Positions 22,193 to 34,344 are shown, numbered from the stretch's first letter. The stretch is DNA of 64,000 nucleotides from Climacteris rufus (GCA_013398175.1 VZRZ01004364.1:186001-250000), one strand, 5' to 3'. Notes: generated by a model from the sequence alone, not told the origin. Translations and numbers: made by a program.

Positions 22193-24269
22193 AGAACTTG
22201 GAAGTGGTAATGAACCACTTTGTTAATTAGCTGGCTGAAGCTGCTTGAGTTTTGAGCTCTGAACACCAGATATTGTTTTCAGTGTTCCTCTGGCAGGGCT
22301 GGATAAAAAATCTTATTTTGGATAGAAAAGTAGGCATACACAGGAGGACAAGTGAAAATTACTCTGATGACTTTGATCTGTATTTGCTGGTCCTTGCCTC
22401 CCATTAAAATAAATGTCCCATTTCTCTGTGCCTCTGCATCGATTGGGAGCAAATTATTTCTCCTTTATAGTCTTCCTTAAGAGATTAAATGATCATTTTC
22501 TCCATCCACTGAGGGCAAGAATACTTTATGAACCTTACAAAATCTGCTGCTACTCAAGCAACTATTGCTCCTGGATGGACACTGCCCATTGCAGCCTCAC
22601 TGTCGGCATCAATGCAATGTGACCTTCCTGACTTTCTGCTCCATCTCCTCTGCAATCATTTCATTGTGATGACTCAGTCCTAGAAAGCAATATGTATTTT
22701 TTCCAAGTTTTGGAAAAATGTTGGTCAGTTCCTTCAGGCTGCTTTCTTTCAGAAATGCATGAATGTGGGTAAGCATCCTGCTGGCTCCTGCTGCTATGAA
22801 GGGTGAAGACTCCTGTCGAATTATTGTGCTTTTTTGGCACAAAAAAACAGAGAACACACCCCTGCCAATGATTTCAGAGAAGGTTTTCAGATAAAAACCA
22901 GGGTATTTTCCAGGTATTCAGCCAGGTTGTTTTCACCCATCTTTAACCAGGTTAGTTTCATGCCCTACCAGCTTCTGGGATTCCCCCAGAAAAATGTGCT
23001 TGGTTTGATGCAGTGACCAAAGAGGACTAAAATGTCCTTTAAACTGCAGAAGTTGTCACCTTGCAAGGGTGATAGTGCCAAGGTGAGAACAAGGCAAGGC
23101 ACTCCAGCAGCCATCCTGGTGTTTGCAAGGAAGGAGGGGAGCCAGGCTCTGCCTGTGGCAGGCAATGATGCCAAGCAGGACCAATTCCCATCAGCATTTA
23201 ATCAAAGCAGCTCACTCCCCTAAGCAGGTACTTTATTTAGGGAAGAGCTGTTGCTTTGATTTATATGGCAACTGGAAGCTGATGTTAATTTCCAGCAGCT
23301 TTCCTGTGTGCCTCAAAGTTTCAAAGTGATGAAATATTTGCATATATATTAGGGAGGATACAGCAGTGGCTCTTTTATGGGTACAGCCTAGCATTTTATT
23401 GCATACTGCAGGTGATTGTTTTGAAAGGGAAAAATGAGTTTGCTGCCACATTTCTTATGATATCTCCCAGAATACATTACAGATCCTAATTGACAGCATT
23501 ATTTCAAAATGCCCACAGACTTGGGTTGTTTTATAGGCCCATAAAACCAAATCATTATTCTCTACTGCTGAATTTAAGAAAATTTTATTTGTATCTGATA
23601 AACCGGTTTACAGCTACATATTGGAAAGGAAAACAAAAGACTGACAGTGTTCAGAGGAAAGAAAATTTATTAGAAAATTAAGATATTATTTAGAGTCTGC
23701 CTGCTATCTCATTTTTCTTTTTCTTTTATTTCCCTGAGTTTGATGGATATTTGTTGGACTTAAGGAATTTTAGAAACATCATTAGCACGAAGAAAAGAAC
23801 AGAACTGCCCACTGTTGGGTTTTTGGTGTTGGTTTGTCACAGGAAAATACACACACTTTTGCTTTTTGAAGTAGGATGTAGATCTATTGATAACAAATTC
23901 AGCTGTGGCACTTAGTTGTCCCTTAAATCCAAGTACAACCACCACTGTGGGAAGACTAAAGATTATTTTATAGAAAGATTATTTTAATCCCAAATTAAGT
24001 ATGTGTCTTAATGAACTATTCTGGTGGAAGTAGCACAGAGTTCTTGTTTCATGGAAGGTGAATTATGCAAGCTGGATGTTCTGGAGAGTGAACCTCAGAG
24101 TACGTATTGCTCCATAAAATTAGCACGCCTCAGTCTAATTGATTCTGCAAGCTGGCTGGATTTTTCATCAGCCACAGGAGATACCACAGAGACTTGAAGC
24201 AGGTTCAGCAATCACCAAGCAGTTCACAGGACTTTCTGCTTGGTTCCACATCTTCCCCACGCAGGGAGC

Positions 24270-24304
24270 TTTATAAACCCCTTTATAAACCCCTTTATAA
24301 ACCC
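24270..24304. repeat. 12-bp minisatellite, three units
   Basis: The unit TTTATAAACCCC is repeated three times without a mismatch; the last unit lacks its final C. Because the period is a multiple of three, it leaves open frames on both strands that spell a repeated four-residue motif. These frames are not genes. Confidence 0.95.
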
Positions 24305-27033
24305 TTCCCTGCTGCCTGGCTGAGTGATCTAGTGTGTGACACCTCCAGGGCCCAAGGAGGTGCAGGATGGGCTCCCTCACTGCCCCAAGGCTGGAGGCAT
24401 AGTCTGGCACCCCTGTGGCATCCGTGCCCCATGGAGCAGCAGAGTTTATACTGAAAACTTAAGGAGTTATGTTTAACTGCTCATATTCCTTATGAACTAT
24501 ATATATATAATTCTAAAATATGAGATTTCATGTGGAACAGCCCTAAATTTGACCCTGAAGGTCATGTGGTGTGGTGAATTCTTAAGTGTTTTGGTAGTTT
24601 ATTTTCCATTTCTCTCCAAAAAAAGCAAAAACAGAAAATGCTGGAGATGCAACTACAACTGCCCCTTCTACCTTAAGCTGGCTCACAAAAGCTTTATTTC
24701 TCTGCATTTCCCAGTATGTGCATAGTTTTCTTTTTCTCAGCACACCACAGTAATGGAATCTTGCCTGTGCCCCACTAACAACAAACACATTTAAACATGA
24801 CAGATCACTGTAGTTTAGCAAAGCTCTGTCTGTGCTCCAAATGCATACACGCCAATTTTGCATAGCAAAGAGTCTGTGCTTTTTCCAGCTGTTGAGAGCA
24901 CTTAAACCCATTGGTCTGAGGAAATGCTTCAGTTGTTATTTGATTTATACTTGCAATTTTGTGAGTACATTGAATTTTCAAACTTAGCACGCATGCCCAG
25001 AAATACTCTCAAAACTACACGTTAATAGATTCAATCGCAGTGGTCCAAACCTCTCTCAGCCCTTTAAATTAATACTGAAGAAGTAACATAAATCATTAAC
25101 AAATGTTTTATGAAAATCAACCTTAACAAGTCAGACTCTGTGCTGGGGCTGGAACGCCAATAACAAAGCCAGCAACAGAGCAGGCCCCGTTTCCACCACG
25201 TCACCAGGCCCATATGTGTTTGCTCTGTACATTTTCTACTCCTACAGTGACAGGCTGAAGCAAAACATGCAAAAACCCTCTCCAGCTGGAGATGACCATG
25301 GAGCAACCAACGTTAGGACAAGAAGGGATAGGTTATGGCTGACCCATGAATAAGTGGAACCTGTGAATTCTTGTTGGAGTCTTGGCTACGGCAGAGACGA
25401 GAGGTCAGGGCTGTCAGCTCCGCATTGCAGTTTTGCTCCTCATTGAAAGCTCCCAGACTTGGGCCACTCTCCTCAGAAATTCCTGAAGTGAGCCATTAAT
25501 GCAGCCCTGCAGAAGGTTCATGGGGGCAGAAGCAACTGTCCGTCTCCTGGGCCTTGTTCCTCAGTGGTCACAAGGAAGGTGACAGTGCACCACACTTTGG
25601 GAATGGAAGAGCGTGTGTCCTCCTGGCCATCCATGCAGCTGTACCCATTGTGCCTGAGTCATCCCAGCCTTTTTCTTGGGAATTTCACATTACGTAAGGC
25701 ACTGGAGCTACGTGCATATCATGTTGTGTAAGGTTGCATGTGCTGAAACATGAGCCATGGAGCTGGAAAACACCACCAAAAGCAATAAAACTCCACATTT
25801 CTGAGAGCTTTACAAAACAGAATGCTTAACACTTTTGTCTCATGTTTCAACTATTTCCCACAAAAATAAAACTCCTTTCTTTTCTCCCCCGGAGAGGGAA
25901 TATTATTTCTTTTTTTCTTACTAATTGTCATCAAATGTTTGCCTGGACTAAACATTTGTAAAAATCTGTATTCCTTTCCAAAAAGGGGCTCCTGTGTAAC
26001 AGTAAATAAAAACTAAGTCCCTTTATCCAGATTAAGCAATTGGCTCCTTTGAAATCTCAGAAACCTTGCATCAAACTGCAAAATTAAGGTTTCAGACTTT
26101 GGATAGCTCTGTCAGCAGCTCATTTTTTCTATGCATTTTTCCATCTTGGGTAAGTGGATAAGCCCTACTGGGAGGACCAAATGCATGGCTGGTGACAACA
26201 GCATCCCAAGAGAAGCTGGGAATCACAGCAGCCCCTGGCTCTGTTCCCTGTGAGCAGCACTCTGTGGCTGGTTTGTGTTCAAGCTGGGAGGTGTTCATGG
26301 AGTCCCCAACCTGAATTTTTGGGGTTCCCTGACTGCCCAGGGCTTTATCTGACCCTCAGATGGAGTAAACTTGTCTTTTCTAATGACTCTTTCAACTGCA
26401 TTGTTAACAACTCTTGGATATGGGGGGTTTGTTACCATTTTTGTAAAAAGACCTATGCATATGTTCTGGCCAAAGATTAGCTTTCAGGAAATGCCTGAAT
26501 TTAAAAAAACTGAAGGCTGAAGATTAAACCTATTTTTACTTGTGCTGATGAATTGATTCATATCAGTAACATGCTGATTTATTCAAACAGTGTTCCAGAT
26601 TTCTTGTCTCTCTTGGAAATCAGTTTCTGCCTGTTTGCTTTGTTTTAATTCCACACACCAAGGAAGAGCTGTATAAATCTTCTTGCCTGTCCATCCCAGT
26701 CCTGATTAAGCACACGCACCAACACCCTTCAGAACACCAAAGTTCCCACTTGTGACTGATGGCAATCCTCTGTTATCAGAGATGGTCCCTGCATTCCTTC
26801 TGCAAGAAAAACTTTGGCTTTTCTGACTGTAATTTGATTCCCAGTGGGTGGGATATTCAGAGAGAAGAGGTGCACACACTAGCCAGTCAGCCAGCCCAAA
26901 TCTTTCCAAGGTCATTACTGGCATGGCTGTGGCAGTAGCTGTAGAGGTTGCACCATGTTTTCCCCTTGCAGGTTTCAGGTACAGCTCCCTAAGCTGGTGT
27001 GACCTTTGTTACCAACCCCCTACTCAAGATAGG
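24305..27033. other. Unique sequence, no gene seen
   Basis: No gene, RNA or transposon was recognised. The minus-strand frame at 24582-24911 (109 codons) crosses AT-rich sequence and shows no domain. A short T-rich tract lies near 25907-25918. Confidence 0.5.
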
Positions 27034-27129
27034 CTTATTTATTTATTTATTTTTATTATTATCATCATCATCATCATTATCATTACCGTTATCATTGTTG
27101 TTATTGTTGTTGTTACTATTGTTATTATT
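27034..27129. repeat. Compound microsatellite ATTT / ATT / ATC / GTT
   Basis: Nearly 100 bases of simple repeat change unit along their length: ATTT repeats, then ATT, then five ATC units, then mixed ATT/ATC, then GTT and ATT units. Purines and pyrimidines are strongly skewed, with T dominant on the plus strand. The open frame through it (repeated Ile, Val or Leu) is an artefact of the trinucleotide period. Confidence 0.95.
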
Positions 27130-28299
27130 TCCTGAGCAGAAATTTCTAATTTTCTGTTCAAGCCAAATGAAAAATAGGTTGAGATTAATAGCTGGGATTT
27201 TCCTCATCAAAATGAGCTAAAAAATAAATATTTCAATTGTTTTACAGATGAAAAGGAATCTAATACTGACACTGAACTCTTTAAACCCAGTCCTTGTGTT
27301 ACTAGAAAGTCCACACAATCTTTTTAAAATACTGTTTGACTTTATAAAGGAAGCTAACGTAGATGATTTTTATTCACAGCATGTCTATCAAATTTAATGG
27401 TATTCCACAATTTTTAATGGCATTGTTAATTATATTGAAACCCTTCACAGGTTTTCTGCTGTTATACAAATGTTGCATATGAGTACATGCCTTGGATATT
27501 TCAGCCTAATATCCTATTCCACGAGTTTTATGGTGGTTATTGTTGCTGGTATAAAAGCCCTGAAATGTTCCATAAGTCACTTCTTATAAGAAGCTGCTGG
27601 ATACAAAGCAGCTAGAAAATAATATCTTGGTTTTGGCAGGTCTTAAATTTAACAAATAAGTCCTTAAACTAGTCAGGGACTCAGGGAATACTGTATTTCT
27701 CTCGCTGTTTTTTCAAAGGAGAACTTGGGTCAGTCAGAAGTCCTTTTTAATCCTTCCAAGGCAGAATAATTAATAGTTCAAGGGCATAAAAACGTTCAGT
27801 TGTTTGCAGTCACTTGCTGTTAGAGCAGCTTTAGTTTCTGTCAGCGTTTCTGTTAGCTATTCTTTAAGCTGGAGGCTTGTAATTTTGAATAACACTCGTT
27901 CTGGCCTGAAACTCAGCATTATACATATATTAATCAGGGAACTTCAGATATTTGTCTGCTTCTTTGCCACATAGCTAGAATTATGACCCCTTAGTTCCAC
28001 TAAAGAAAAAGCTGGCTATCTTAAGGGAAAAATGTATGTATAGCTGTGGAGAAAGCAGAAAGTGCTTTGCAAAAAGAGAACAACAAGAGAGCTCATGAAA
28101 ATCTATAAAGCATCAGATTTATTTCCTGAGGCCAAAACAATCTGCAATGTTTTTTGTTCTTTGCCTTCTATAGAGGAGATATAGGAAAAACCGCTCTCAG
28201 TTCAGAAACTCAGTGTCTTGTGAATTTGGGATTTATTTTCTCCCTACACTTAAGTTCAGTGTTTTGGGGAGCTTCAGGCAGTTCTGGCTTGGAGGCAGT
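27130..28299. other. Unique AT-rich sequence, no gene seen
   Basis: I see nothing beyond ordinary AT-rich sequence. No open frame here deserves a call. Confidence 0.55.
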
Positions 28300-28536
28300 G
28301 GGGTGAACCACCAAAAGAAAATTAAAGAGGGCAGGTATAGATTAGTTATTAAGAAGAAATTCTTTATTGTGAGGGTGGCGAGGGCCTGGCAGAGGCTGCC
28401 CAGAGAACCTCTGGATGCCCCATTCCTGGAAGTGTTCAAGGTCAGGTCGGATGGGGCTCTGAGCAACCTGGGCTACTGGAAGGTGTCTCTGCCCATGGCA
28501 GGGGGGTGGAACAAGATGATCTTTAAGGTCCCTTCT
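28300..28536 (+). mobile_element. CR1 LINE 3'-end fragment, about 235 bp, worn terminus
   Basis: Plus-strand CR1: 'taagaagaaattctttattg', 'tgagggtggcgagggcctgg', 'gaggctgcccagagaacc', 'ggaagtgttcaaggtcagg', 'tgcccatggcaggggggtgg', then 'aagatgatctttaaggtccc' and 'ttct', where homology is lost. The usual terminal 8-mer repeats are missing or decayed. Frames on both strands across it (up to 124 codons at 28213-28587) are CR1-derived. Confidence 0.94.
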
Positions 28537-29227
28537 GTAGGTTTTAGTATTTATTCTTTCTCCATTACAGTACAACTCCCAAGATAAAAGATATTTCAGA
28601 ACAGACCAGAAAAGAAACACAAATTATTGCTGTAATTGTTTTGTAGTCTTTCTCTGTAAAACATTTCTATCAGATGTGTTAAATGCCATTTATCATTTCA
28701 CTTTCATATCATAGACATACAGTTAGTTCAAAGCAACTTTCTGAACACAGGATGACAGCAGTAAGTCTTTAATTAATAAAACAGTGAAATTAACACTCAG
28801 ACATTCAACTATTTCTAACTTTCATGCAGCTCATCTACAGGACATATGTTTTATTGCTGCTAACAACTATTCTGGATTCTCATCCATCATAACTGAGTGT
28901 GGCTACAGATTCCAGTTGTTTTTTATATATCTCAGTTCTATCACTTCCGGTGTTGTTTCCTTTTGGATATATGAACCTGCCATCTCTCTTTTTTCCTTGT
29001 TGAAACCAGCTTTATGATAAATGAACACTCCCAAACCAGCACATTATAACGGTGAGGAATTATTAGATGTAATTCCCATGACAGACCAGAAGTAGTTTGA
29101 GAGAAGGTCCAGATGGAGGGTGTTTTGGCAAGAGGAAAGATGAATTATATTAAGGCACACAGGACAGCCAAAGAGATGGGAAAGTAAAGAAACCTGAAGA
29201 AAGAGAGACACATAAAGACTATAAAGG

Positions 29228-29256
29228 AAAAAAAAAAAAAAAACAAAACAAGAAAA
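29228..29256. repeat. A-rich tract
   Basis: Sixteen consecutive A, then CAAAACAAGAAAA. It looks like a simple A-rich repeat or an old poly-A tail. No retrocopy is recognisable upstream. Confidence 0.85.
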
Positions 29257-29307
29257 CTGCATACCTTAATAAAACTGCCACAAACTAGTCTTGTTTGCAA
29301 AAAAAAT

Positions 29308-29347
29308 CTTTAGGTAATTAAAATTCCCTTTAGAGAATTAAAATTCC
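29308..29347. repeat. Tandem duplication, 2 x 20 bp
   Basis: Two adjacent 20-base units (29308-29327 and 29328-29347) share the core AATTAAAATTCC and begin with CTTTAG. They differ at two positions in the middle. This is a small local duplication in unique sequence. Confidence 0.85.
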
Positions 29348-31410
29348 TCTTTTTTAGCCTGTGAAGAAAAGCAAAGCTGTCCCTGTTTTTGCCTGGTGCC
29401 CTGTTAGCCCTACCTTTTGCTATGTTTGCTCCTTGTAGCATGTCGAATATTTGTCACTGAAAGCACTGTCATTTCTATGGGAGAGGCAACGTACCATGAC
29501 TAAGGTTATAAACTGCTGAGCAAAGAGAAAAGGCATAAAATGGATAAGAGCAGGGGAAAAAGAGAGAACCTGCTGTTAAATAATCCTTCAAGCACTGTTC
29601 TGAACAACTTGACAAGATTAATAAGCTTTTCTCATAATAATCCCTTATAAAATGGCATGTGTAAGAAATTGGAACATCCATTTGTCCTGTCTTAAGCAAA
29701 AGACAGAGCCAGGTGATTAGGAGGAACTGATTTTGGATTTGCTGACTTAGAAATATTTGGCCCAATACTCAACCAGCCTTGAGGAAAGGTTTCATTTCCT
29801 ACCTTGGAAATGTAGGCTCTGTCACAAAAAAAAACCCCATGAGGACAATACACAGATTCCCATGGACCCTATCTTTGTAGTTCTTTGAGATGCTGCCATT
29901 CTCCTCTGAAAGAATTTACCAGGATTTGAAAATATTCAGCCAAGTATTATATCAAGCTTCATTCTCACTTTTTTTTTTTCTTTGAAGGTATACATTTAAA
30001 GGCACAGATGCATTTCCAGGATAAAGACTCAGTCTATGTTTCACATCTAAAATATATTTTCCAAGACACCAGGTGAAAGCACTTGTACTTGCAGCCACCC
30101 ACTGATTACCAAGAGCATCCCTAAAGTGGTATATGGCACCCTGTAAGAATGTAGGGCACAGGCACAGAATTCTTACTGGAATCATGGAGGAACCATTTCC
30201 TCACTGAATTGCAGGGCAATTGTCATTTCTCACATGGACAAAGCTTTCTGTCAGGAAATTGAAACTGTTGCTCAAGGACAAACATCTTACGTTGACTTTA
30301 TTTTTACCCCCATTCCCCCTTGAAAGCAGGGGTCCCTCTGAGCCCTCACATTGAGAATTAAGCCTTGGAAAGGTCTCAGCTTACAGACGGCTCCTGTGAT
30401 CGAGGGTAACAGAAAACCTGCCTTAAAATACCAGCACAGGAAGCTACTGTGCTGTTCTCCGAGCAACCTACAGTGCTGCAAAGCCAGCCATAAATCTGAC
30501 AACAGGTCCAGCACAGATCCAGCTTTCTTAGCAAGAGTGTGCATGACCATATAACATGAGGGGCAAGCACACACATCTCTCCTTTCACCACCTGAAACCC
30601 TGATAGCTGTTTCACTCATAAAGCCCCTGCTGCTGTGGTGGCTTTGCCCTCCTGGGGATTTGAAGCTGCAACAAGTGCTGAGGTCTTGATGCAGAAATAC
30701 TTGCCTACTCATGACCTTGTACCTTTCAAAATTATAGCAGGTAGCAGTGACAGCATTTGAAAAGTTTCAAAACTGCTATTTGATAGCTGAAGAATTTGTC
30801 CTGCAATTGCCCAAGGATTTGGGAGAGACTTGCCAACGGTTGTATCCCTTACCAGAATGGGAATGAGATGCACAATCTCTTTTCCTTACCCCACAGAAAA
30901 GGAAAGGTACATGTTGAGAAGGCTGGCAAGCTGTGGGCTGGTGTCTTTGGCCCATTTTCACAGAAAGCTGGAGCTTGTCTTGCTTTGCCGCTAACAGCAG
31001 CTTTAATTGGAAATGTGTTTGGAAGATTCTGAGCGACAGACAGACAGGGGCTCAGCAGCTTCCAGGTCACTGAAACAGCTATTTTTAACTATGTTTAGGA
31101 TTGCTGTTAGGCATGTGATTATCTTCTGAAGTTTACAGATTTTCAGTTCTTGTCACCTAATTTTTTGCAACTTGTCTGCTGATGCTGTGTGAGACCAGCT
31201 CTTTCAGTGTGTCTGCTGTGCTGGGCACTTCTGAGACATGTGCAGGGCCACCTCTGACCCCTGATGCACACTCTCCAGCTTCTCTGCTGAACTGATAGAG
31301 TATTTTGTTCAGATAAAGAAGTGCTGAATCCTGACGTTAGAATCCAGACCCTTATTTTGAATTCTTGGAAAAACTCAAGTCTGGTAAGTTCTGAGTAATT
31401 AATACTGTAG

Positions 31411-31548
31411 AGAATCATAGAATGGTTTGGGTTGGAAGGGACCTTAAGACCACCGGGTTCCAACCCCCTGCCATGGGTAGGAACACCTTCCTCTAGACCA
31501 GGTTGCTCAAAACCTCATCCAGTCTGGCTTTGAATCATTCCAAAGGCA
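31411..31548 (-). mobile_element. CR1 LINE 3'-end fragment, about 140 bp
   Basis: Reverse-complement CR1 3' end, well preserved at its terminus: 'agaatcatagaatggtttgg', 'gttggaagggaccttaagac', 'ccctgccatgggtaggaac' and 'tctagaccaggttgctc'. It ends near 'tctggctttgaatcattcc'. The close match to the general consensus suggests one of the younger copies here. Confidence 0.95.
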
Positions 31549-33607
31549 GCTTGCGGCAAACTAGGCCTGCATCCTATTTATTTCTCTTTATTTTCCCAGT
31601 TCTCCTCTTTTTATTTTTTGTTGCCCTGTAATAGAGCTTGTAGCTTCTGTCTTTACTTGTATTTTGATACAAACAGCATGAGTGTTGCCCCTTTAAAATA
31701 TTTTATCTTGCATTAAATCAAGCTCAGGAGGGGAAAAAATCAATTTTATCTTCACCTGGGCACAGAGATATCAAAACCATTACAGTGAGAGTACAAGGTA
31801 ATTTTCATTGGGGCAGTGAATAACTTCACTCCCTGCTGAGCAGCAGAAGGATGTTATTTCTAAAGCTCTCACATTCTGGTTCTTGTTTTGATTTCCTTTG
31901 GAAGAAACCTGCAGCAGTCAGTTTCCATTCAGGCCTTGCCTCTTCCAGAAGATGGACACCTTCTGTTCCCACATATTGCCATGGTCTGCGTTGCACATGT
32001 TTGCTGAAGCTGAGCAGGAGTACATGAGGGGAAGCCTTGCTCCACCAGACTGTTCTTCCTGGAGAAGATCCATTCCACGTGGATACACGATGGTGAGATG
32101 TCCCTGTGTATGAAGCTGGGGATGGATTCACACACAGTTTCAGATGCCGACGTGCCCTGAGGTGTGTGTTATCCTGACAGGAGTCAAGGGCAAGCATGGG
32201 TTGCTGTGTGCCAGCAAAACAGATGTTTAATCAAAGCCATATAAAATATTTACAGGGAAGCTGCAGCTGTTGGTGAAGTGCAGCACATGACATGTCATTT
32301 GAAATGAAAGATTTGAGGAAAATCCTGAGATGTGGCCTGGCAATGGCTTAAAATAAATAATCTGTCATGAATCTAGTTTTTCTCCTTCTTAAAGACAGGT
32401 TGGATTCAATCTGTCTAAGCTTCACTTTGCCAGGCTGCTCAGTGCTTCTGCCACAAACAGGAATGATGATAGTTCTCTCAAAGCCTCTTCAGATCCACAT
32501 TTCACAGCTCATCTGAAGCCGAAGACATTACATTTCTGGCTGTTTCCAGCAGAGCACAACTAGATAGCACTGGTTTCCAGTTTTGACTTTTAATGCTGCA
32601 TGTGCTTAAGTCAATAACCACTCTTATTTTCTGACATAGTGTGCAATGGTAGAGATGTGTGAGGAAATGTAACTTGGACTTCATGCAATAAAAGCAGACG
32701 GCTTGTGATTTTCCCTCTTGACTCTGAAAACTATTTATTACCTGCTTATTAAAAATTCCTCTTCCAGTGTAAACTGGAAAAACCCTTCCCGGTATCCTCT
32801 TCCTTTTGCTCTTAATGTTTCAGCCAGGAATTTTGTCAGAATTTCACACCAGTGGATTGCTCTTTCAGCCGGCAACAGCTGGGGATCCACGGCCATGAAG
32901 AGCCTCCCCTGCTCCTTCCAAAGAACAGAATGTCTGCAAAGGATGTTCAGCATTTTGTTCGGTTGAACCCCTTTTTAAAACGAGTGGTGCTCACATTATT
33001 GCCTGCCCAGCTGGCACAGTGATTCACCCATGGACAAATTAGCAAGATAATAAAATTGACACTTGGAAATAATTACTCTTTAATTTAGGAGAGAATTAAA
33101 AACAGGGGCACAATCCTTTGCAAGGAGTTGTATTTGCAGAGTAGCTGATTAAGCAAGTCCTTCTCATTTAATCTGACTGTTCACAGGGAGAAACAGTGAC
33201 CTTGTTGGAGCTGAGGGCAGAAATCCCACTGATTTCTGTTAAGCTGGGATCTTACCTTCCACATATAAGTGCAGGTGCACGTATTTGCAGACTTAGACTC
33301 TCGAGTTGGGTTTTTGATTCATTTATATTGCATTTTTCCCCCCAGGAGCCTTATCAGCAAGGCAAAACCCACTTTCACAGCCAAGTCTTTATTATTTGTG
33401 TAGGATTAACTTCTAGTTAACAGGAAATATGTTTAAAGTTCCTTTCTTTTGAAAACTGGTGAACAAGGAAACTTTGTTGTTTGCAAAGCCAAATAAATTT
33501 TAAAATGGGTTTTTTAATCAGTGTTGGGGATTTTGAGAAACCCTGAATGGTCTCGGATGCCTAGTCTTATCTAAATATTTTGCTTCTAATTCAAGCAGGG
33601 TTTGTTC
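31549..33607. other. Mostly unique sequence; one exon-like segment inside
   Basis: Apart from the exon-like segment at 32742-32933 (listed separately), I see no gene. A minus-strand frame of 123 codons at 31826-32197 overlaps two other frames and shows no domain. Confidence 0.45.
32742..32933 (-). other. Exon-like open segment of 64 codons, unidentified
   Basis: On the minus strand an AG that ends TTTGCAG (32934-32940) precedes a segment that stays open in one frame for exactly 192 bases. It is followed by a GT in the good donor context CAG|GTAATA. The segment begins and ends in the same codon phase (phase 2), so it would be a symmetric exon. Its product is polar, with Lys/Arg- and Glu-rich parts and the run GFFQFTLEEEF near its end. 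A branch-point-like GCTGAAC lies 12 bases upstream of the acceptor, but the pyrimidine tract is short. A 64-codon open stretch arises by chance fairly often, and I recognise no family, so this may be nothing. Confidence 0.13.
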
Positions 33608-33680
33608 TTCACTGCCCATGGCAGGGAGGGTGGAACCTGGTGGTCTTTAAGGTCCCCTACAACACAAACCTGTGATTTTT
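33608..33680 (+). mobile_element. Short CR1 3'-terminal fragment
   Basis: Plus-strand CR1 end: 'actgcccatggcagggaggg', 'tggtctttaaggtccc', then a worn 'ctacaacacaaacctgtgat'. It is about 70 bases long and strongly 5'-truncated. Confidence 0.9.
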
Positions 33681-34203
33681 CTACAGTTCATTGTAAAGAC
33701 TATTTTTATGAGACAACCTTCATCTTTTCAATGCAGAGTGACATTAGTATCACATATTAGCAAATACATACCGGTCTCTCTTTTTATACCTATCATTACC
33801 CCAGATCACAAAAAGTTAGTAAATTTGCTACAACTAACTTAGTAAGTTTAACATCAAAAAACCTCCTCCTGCCCCAGGCACCCTTTAAAACTGTAAGAAC
33901 AGATAGGTATAAGAACAAAAGAAATGTCCTATTAAAGAGGTGGAGAAAGACTTCACTCCTATGGAAATATCTATTCCGCTTGAGGGTCTGGCACTGAGCT
34001 CAACCTGGTTGCAGCAGAGACCTGCTGGCTAGTTTTACTGAGGTATAACACGAGTAAAACTACTGGGCTAATACGTGGGCAGGGTCAGGTGTGTGCAAAG
34101 ATGTGTCTTTTCCTCAGATTGAGATGAGAAGCCACATACGAACAATGTGGGTCCGAGCAGGATATATTGTGATAGCCCAGGAATGTTGCACAGAAGCAGT
34201 TAC
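33681..34203. other. Unique sequence, no gene seen
   Basis: I recognise no feature here. It lies downstream, on the minus strand, of the coding-like segment that ends at 34204. Confidence 0.45.
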
Positions 34204-34336
34204 CTGCATCTTTATTTTCCTCAGATAAATTCATGTGAAATGTAAGTCTAATAAGCATGTCCTGATTAAATCTGATCATTTTTGGCTCTGGATGCCTATC
34301 AATAAACATGGGTTCAGAGGATTCCCCAGAGACATT
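34204..34336 (-). other. Coding-like segment on the far side of a CR1, unidentified
   Basis: On the minus strand a frame is open from just inside the left edge of the CR1 fragment down to 34204. There a strong splice-donor-like CAG|GTAAC occurs. The predicted residues include MFIDRHPEPK and a following hydrophobic/polar alternation (DMLIRLTFHMNL) that looks like beta-strand sequence. The frame stays open past the donor to 34085. A possible acceptor, TTTATTGATAG, lies at about 34300. I do not recognise a family. It could be a real exon, part of an old pseudogene split by the CR1, or chance. Confidence 0.13.
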
Positions 34337-34344
34337 TTTGCATT

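Larger units (their letters stand above)
20301..24265. other. Unique sequence with short repeats, no gene seen
   Basis: No gene was recognised. An A-rich tract lies at 20798-20820 (A15, G, A7), preceded by AATAAA-like sequence. A 9-bp hairpin lies at 21555-21578, and three copies of an AGTCTAGA-containing unit at 22158-22192. Frames of 82-85 codons on both strands near 21796-22059 overlap each other and look like chance. Confidence 0.5.
28537..31410. other. Unique sequence, no gene seen
   Basis: Contains an A-rich tract at 29228-29256 and a 20-bp tandem duplication at 29308-29347. A minus-strand frame of 141 codons at 30287-30712 is one of the longest in the window. It is cysteine-rich in an irregular way, competes with overlapping frames on both strands, and matches no family I know, so I do not call it. 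Confidence 0.5.

Noticed and set aside
28213..28620. Frames of 77-124 codons on both strands
   Set aside because: They run through the CR1 fragment at 28300-28536 and reflect its sequence, not a host gene.
30287..30712. 141-codon minus-strand frame with many Cys
   Set aside because: Overlaps competing frames on both strands, has no signal peptide or regular Cys pattern, and matches no family I know.
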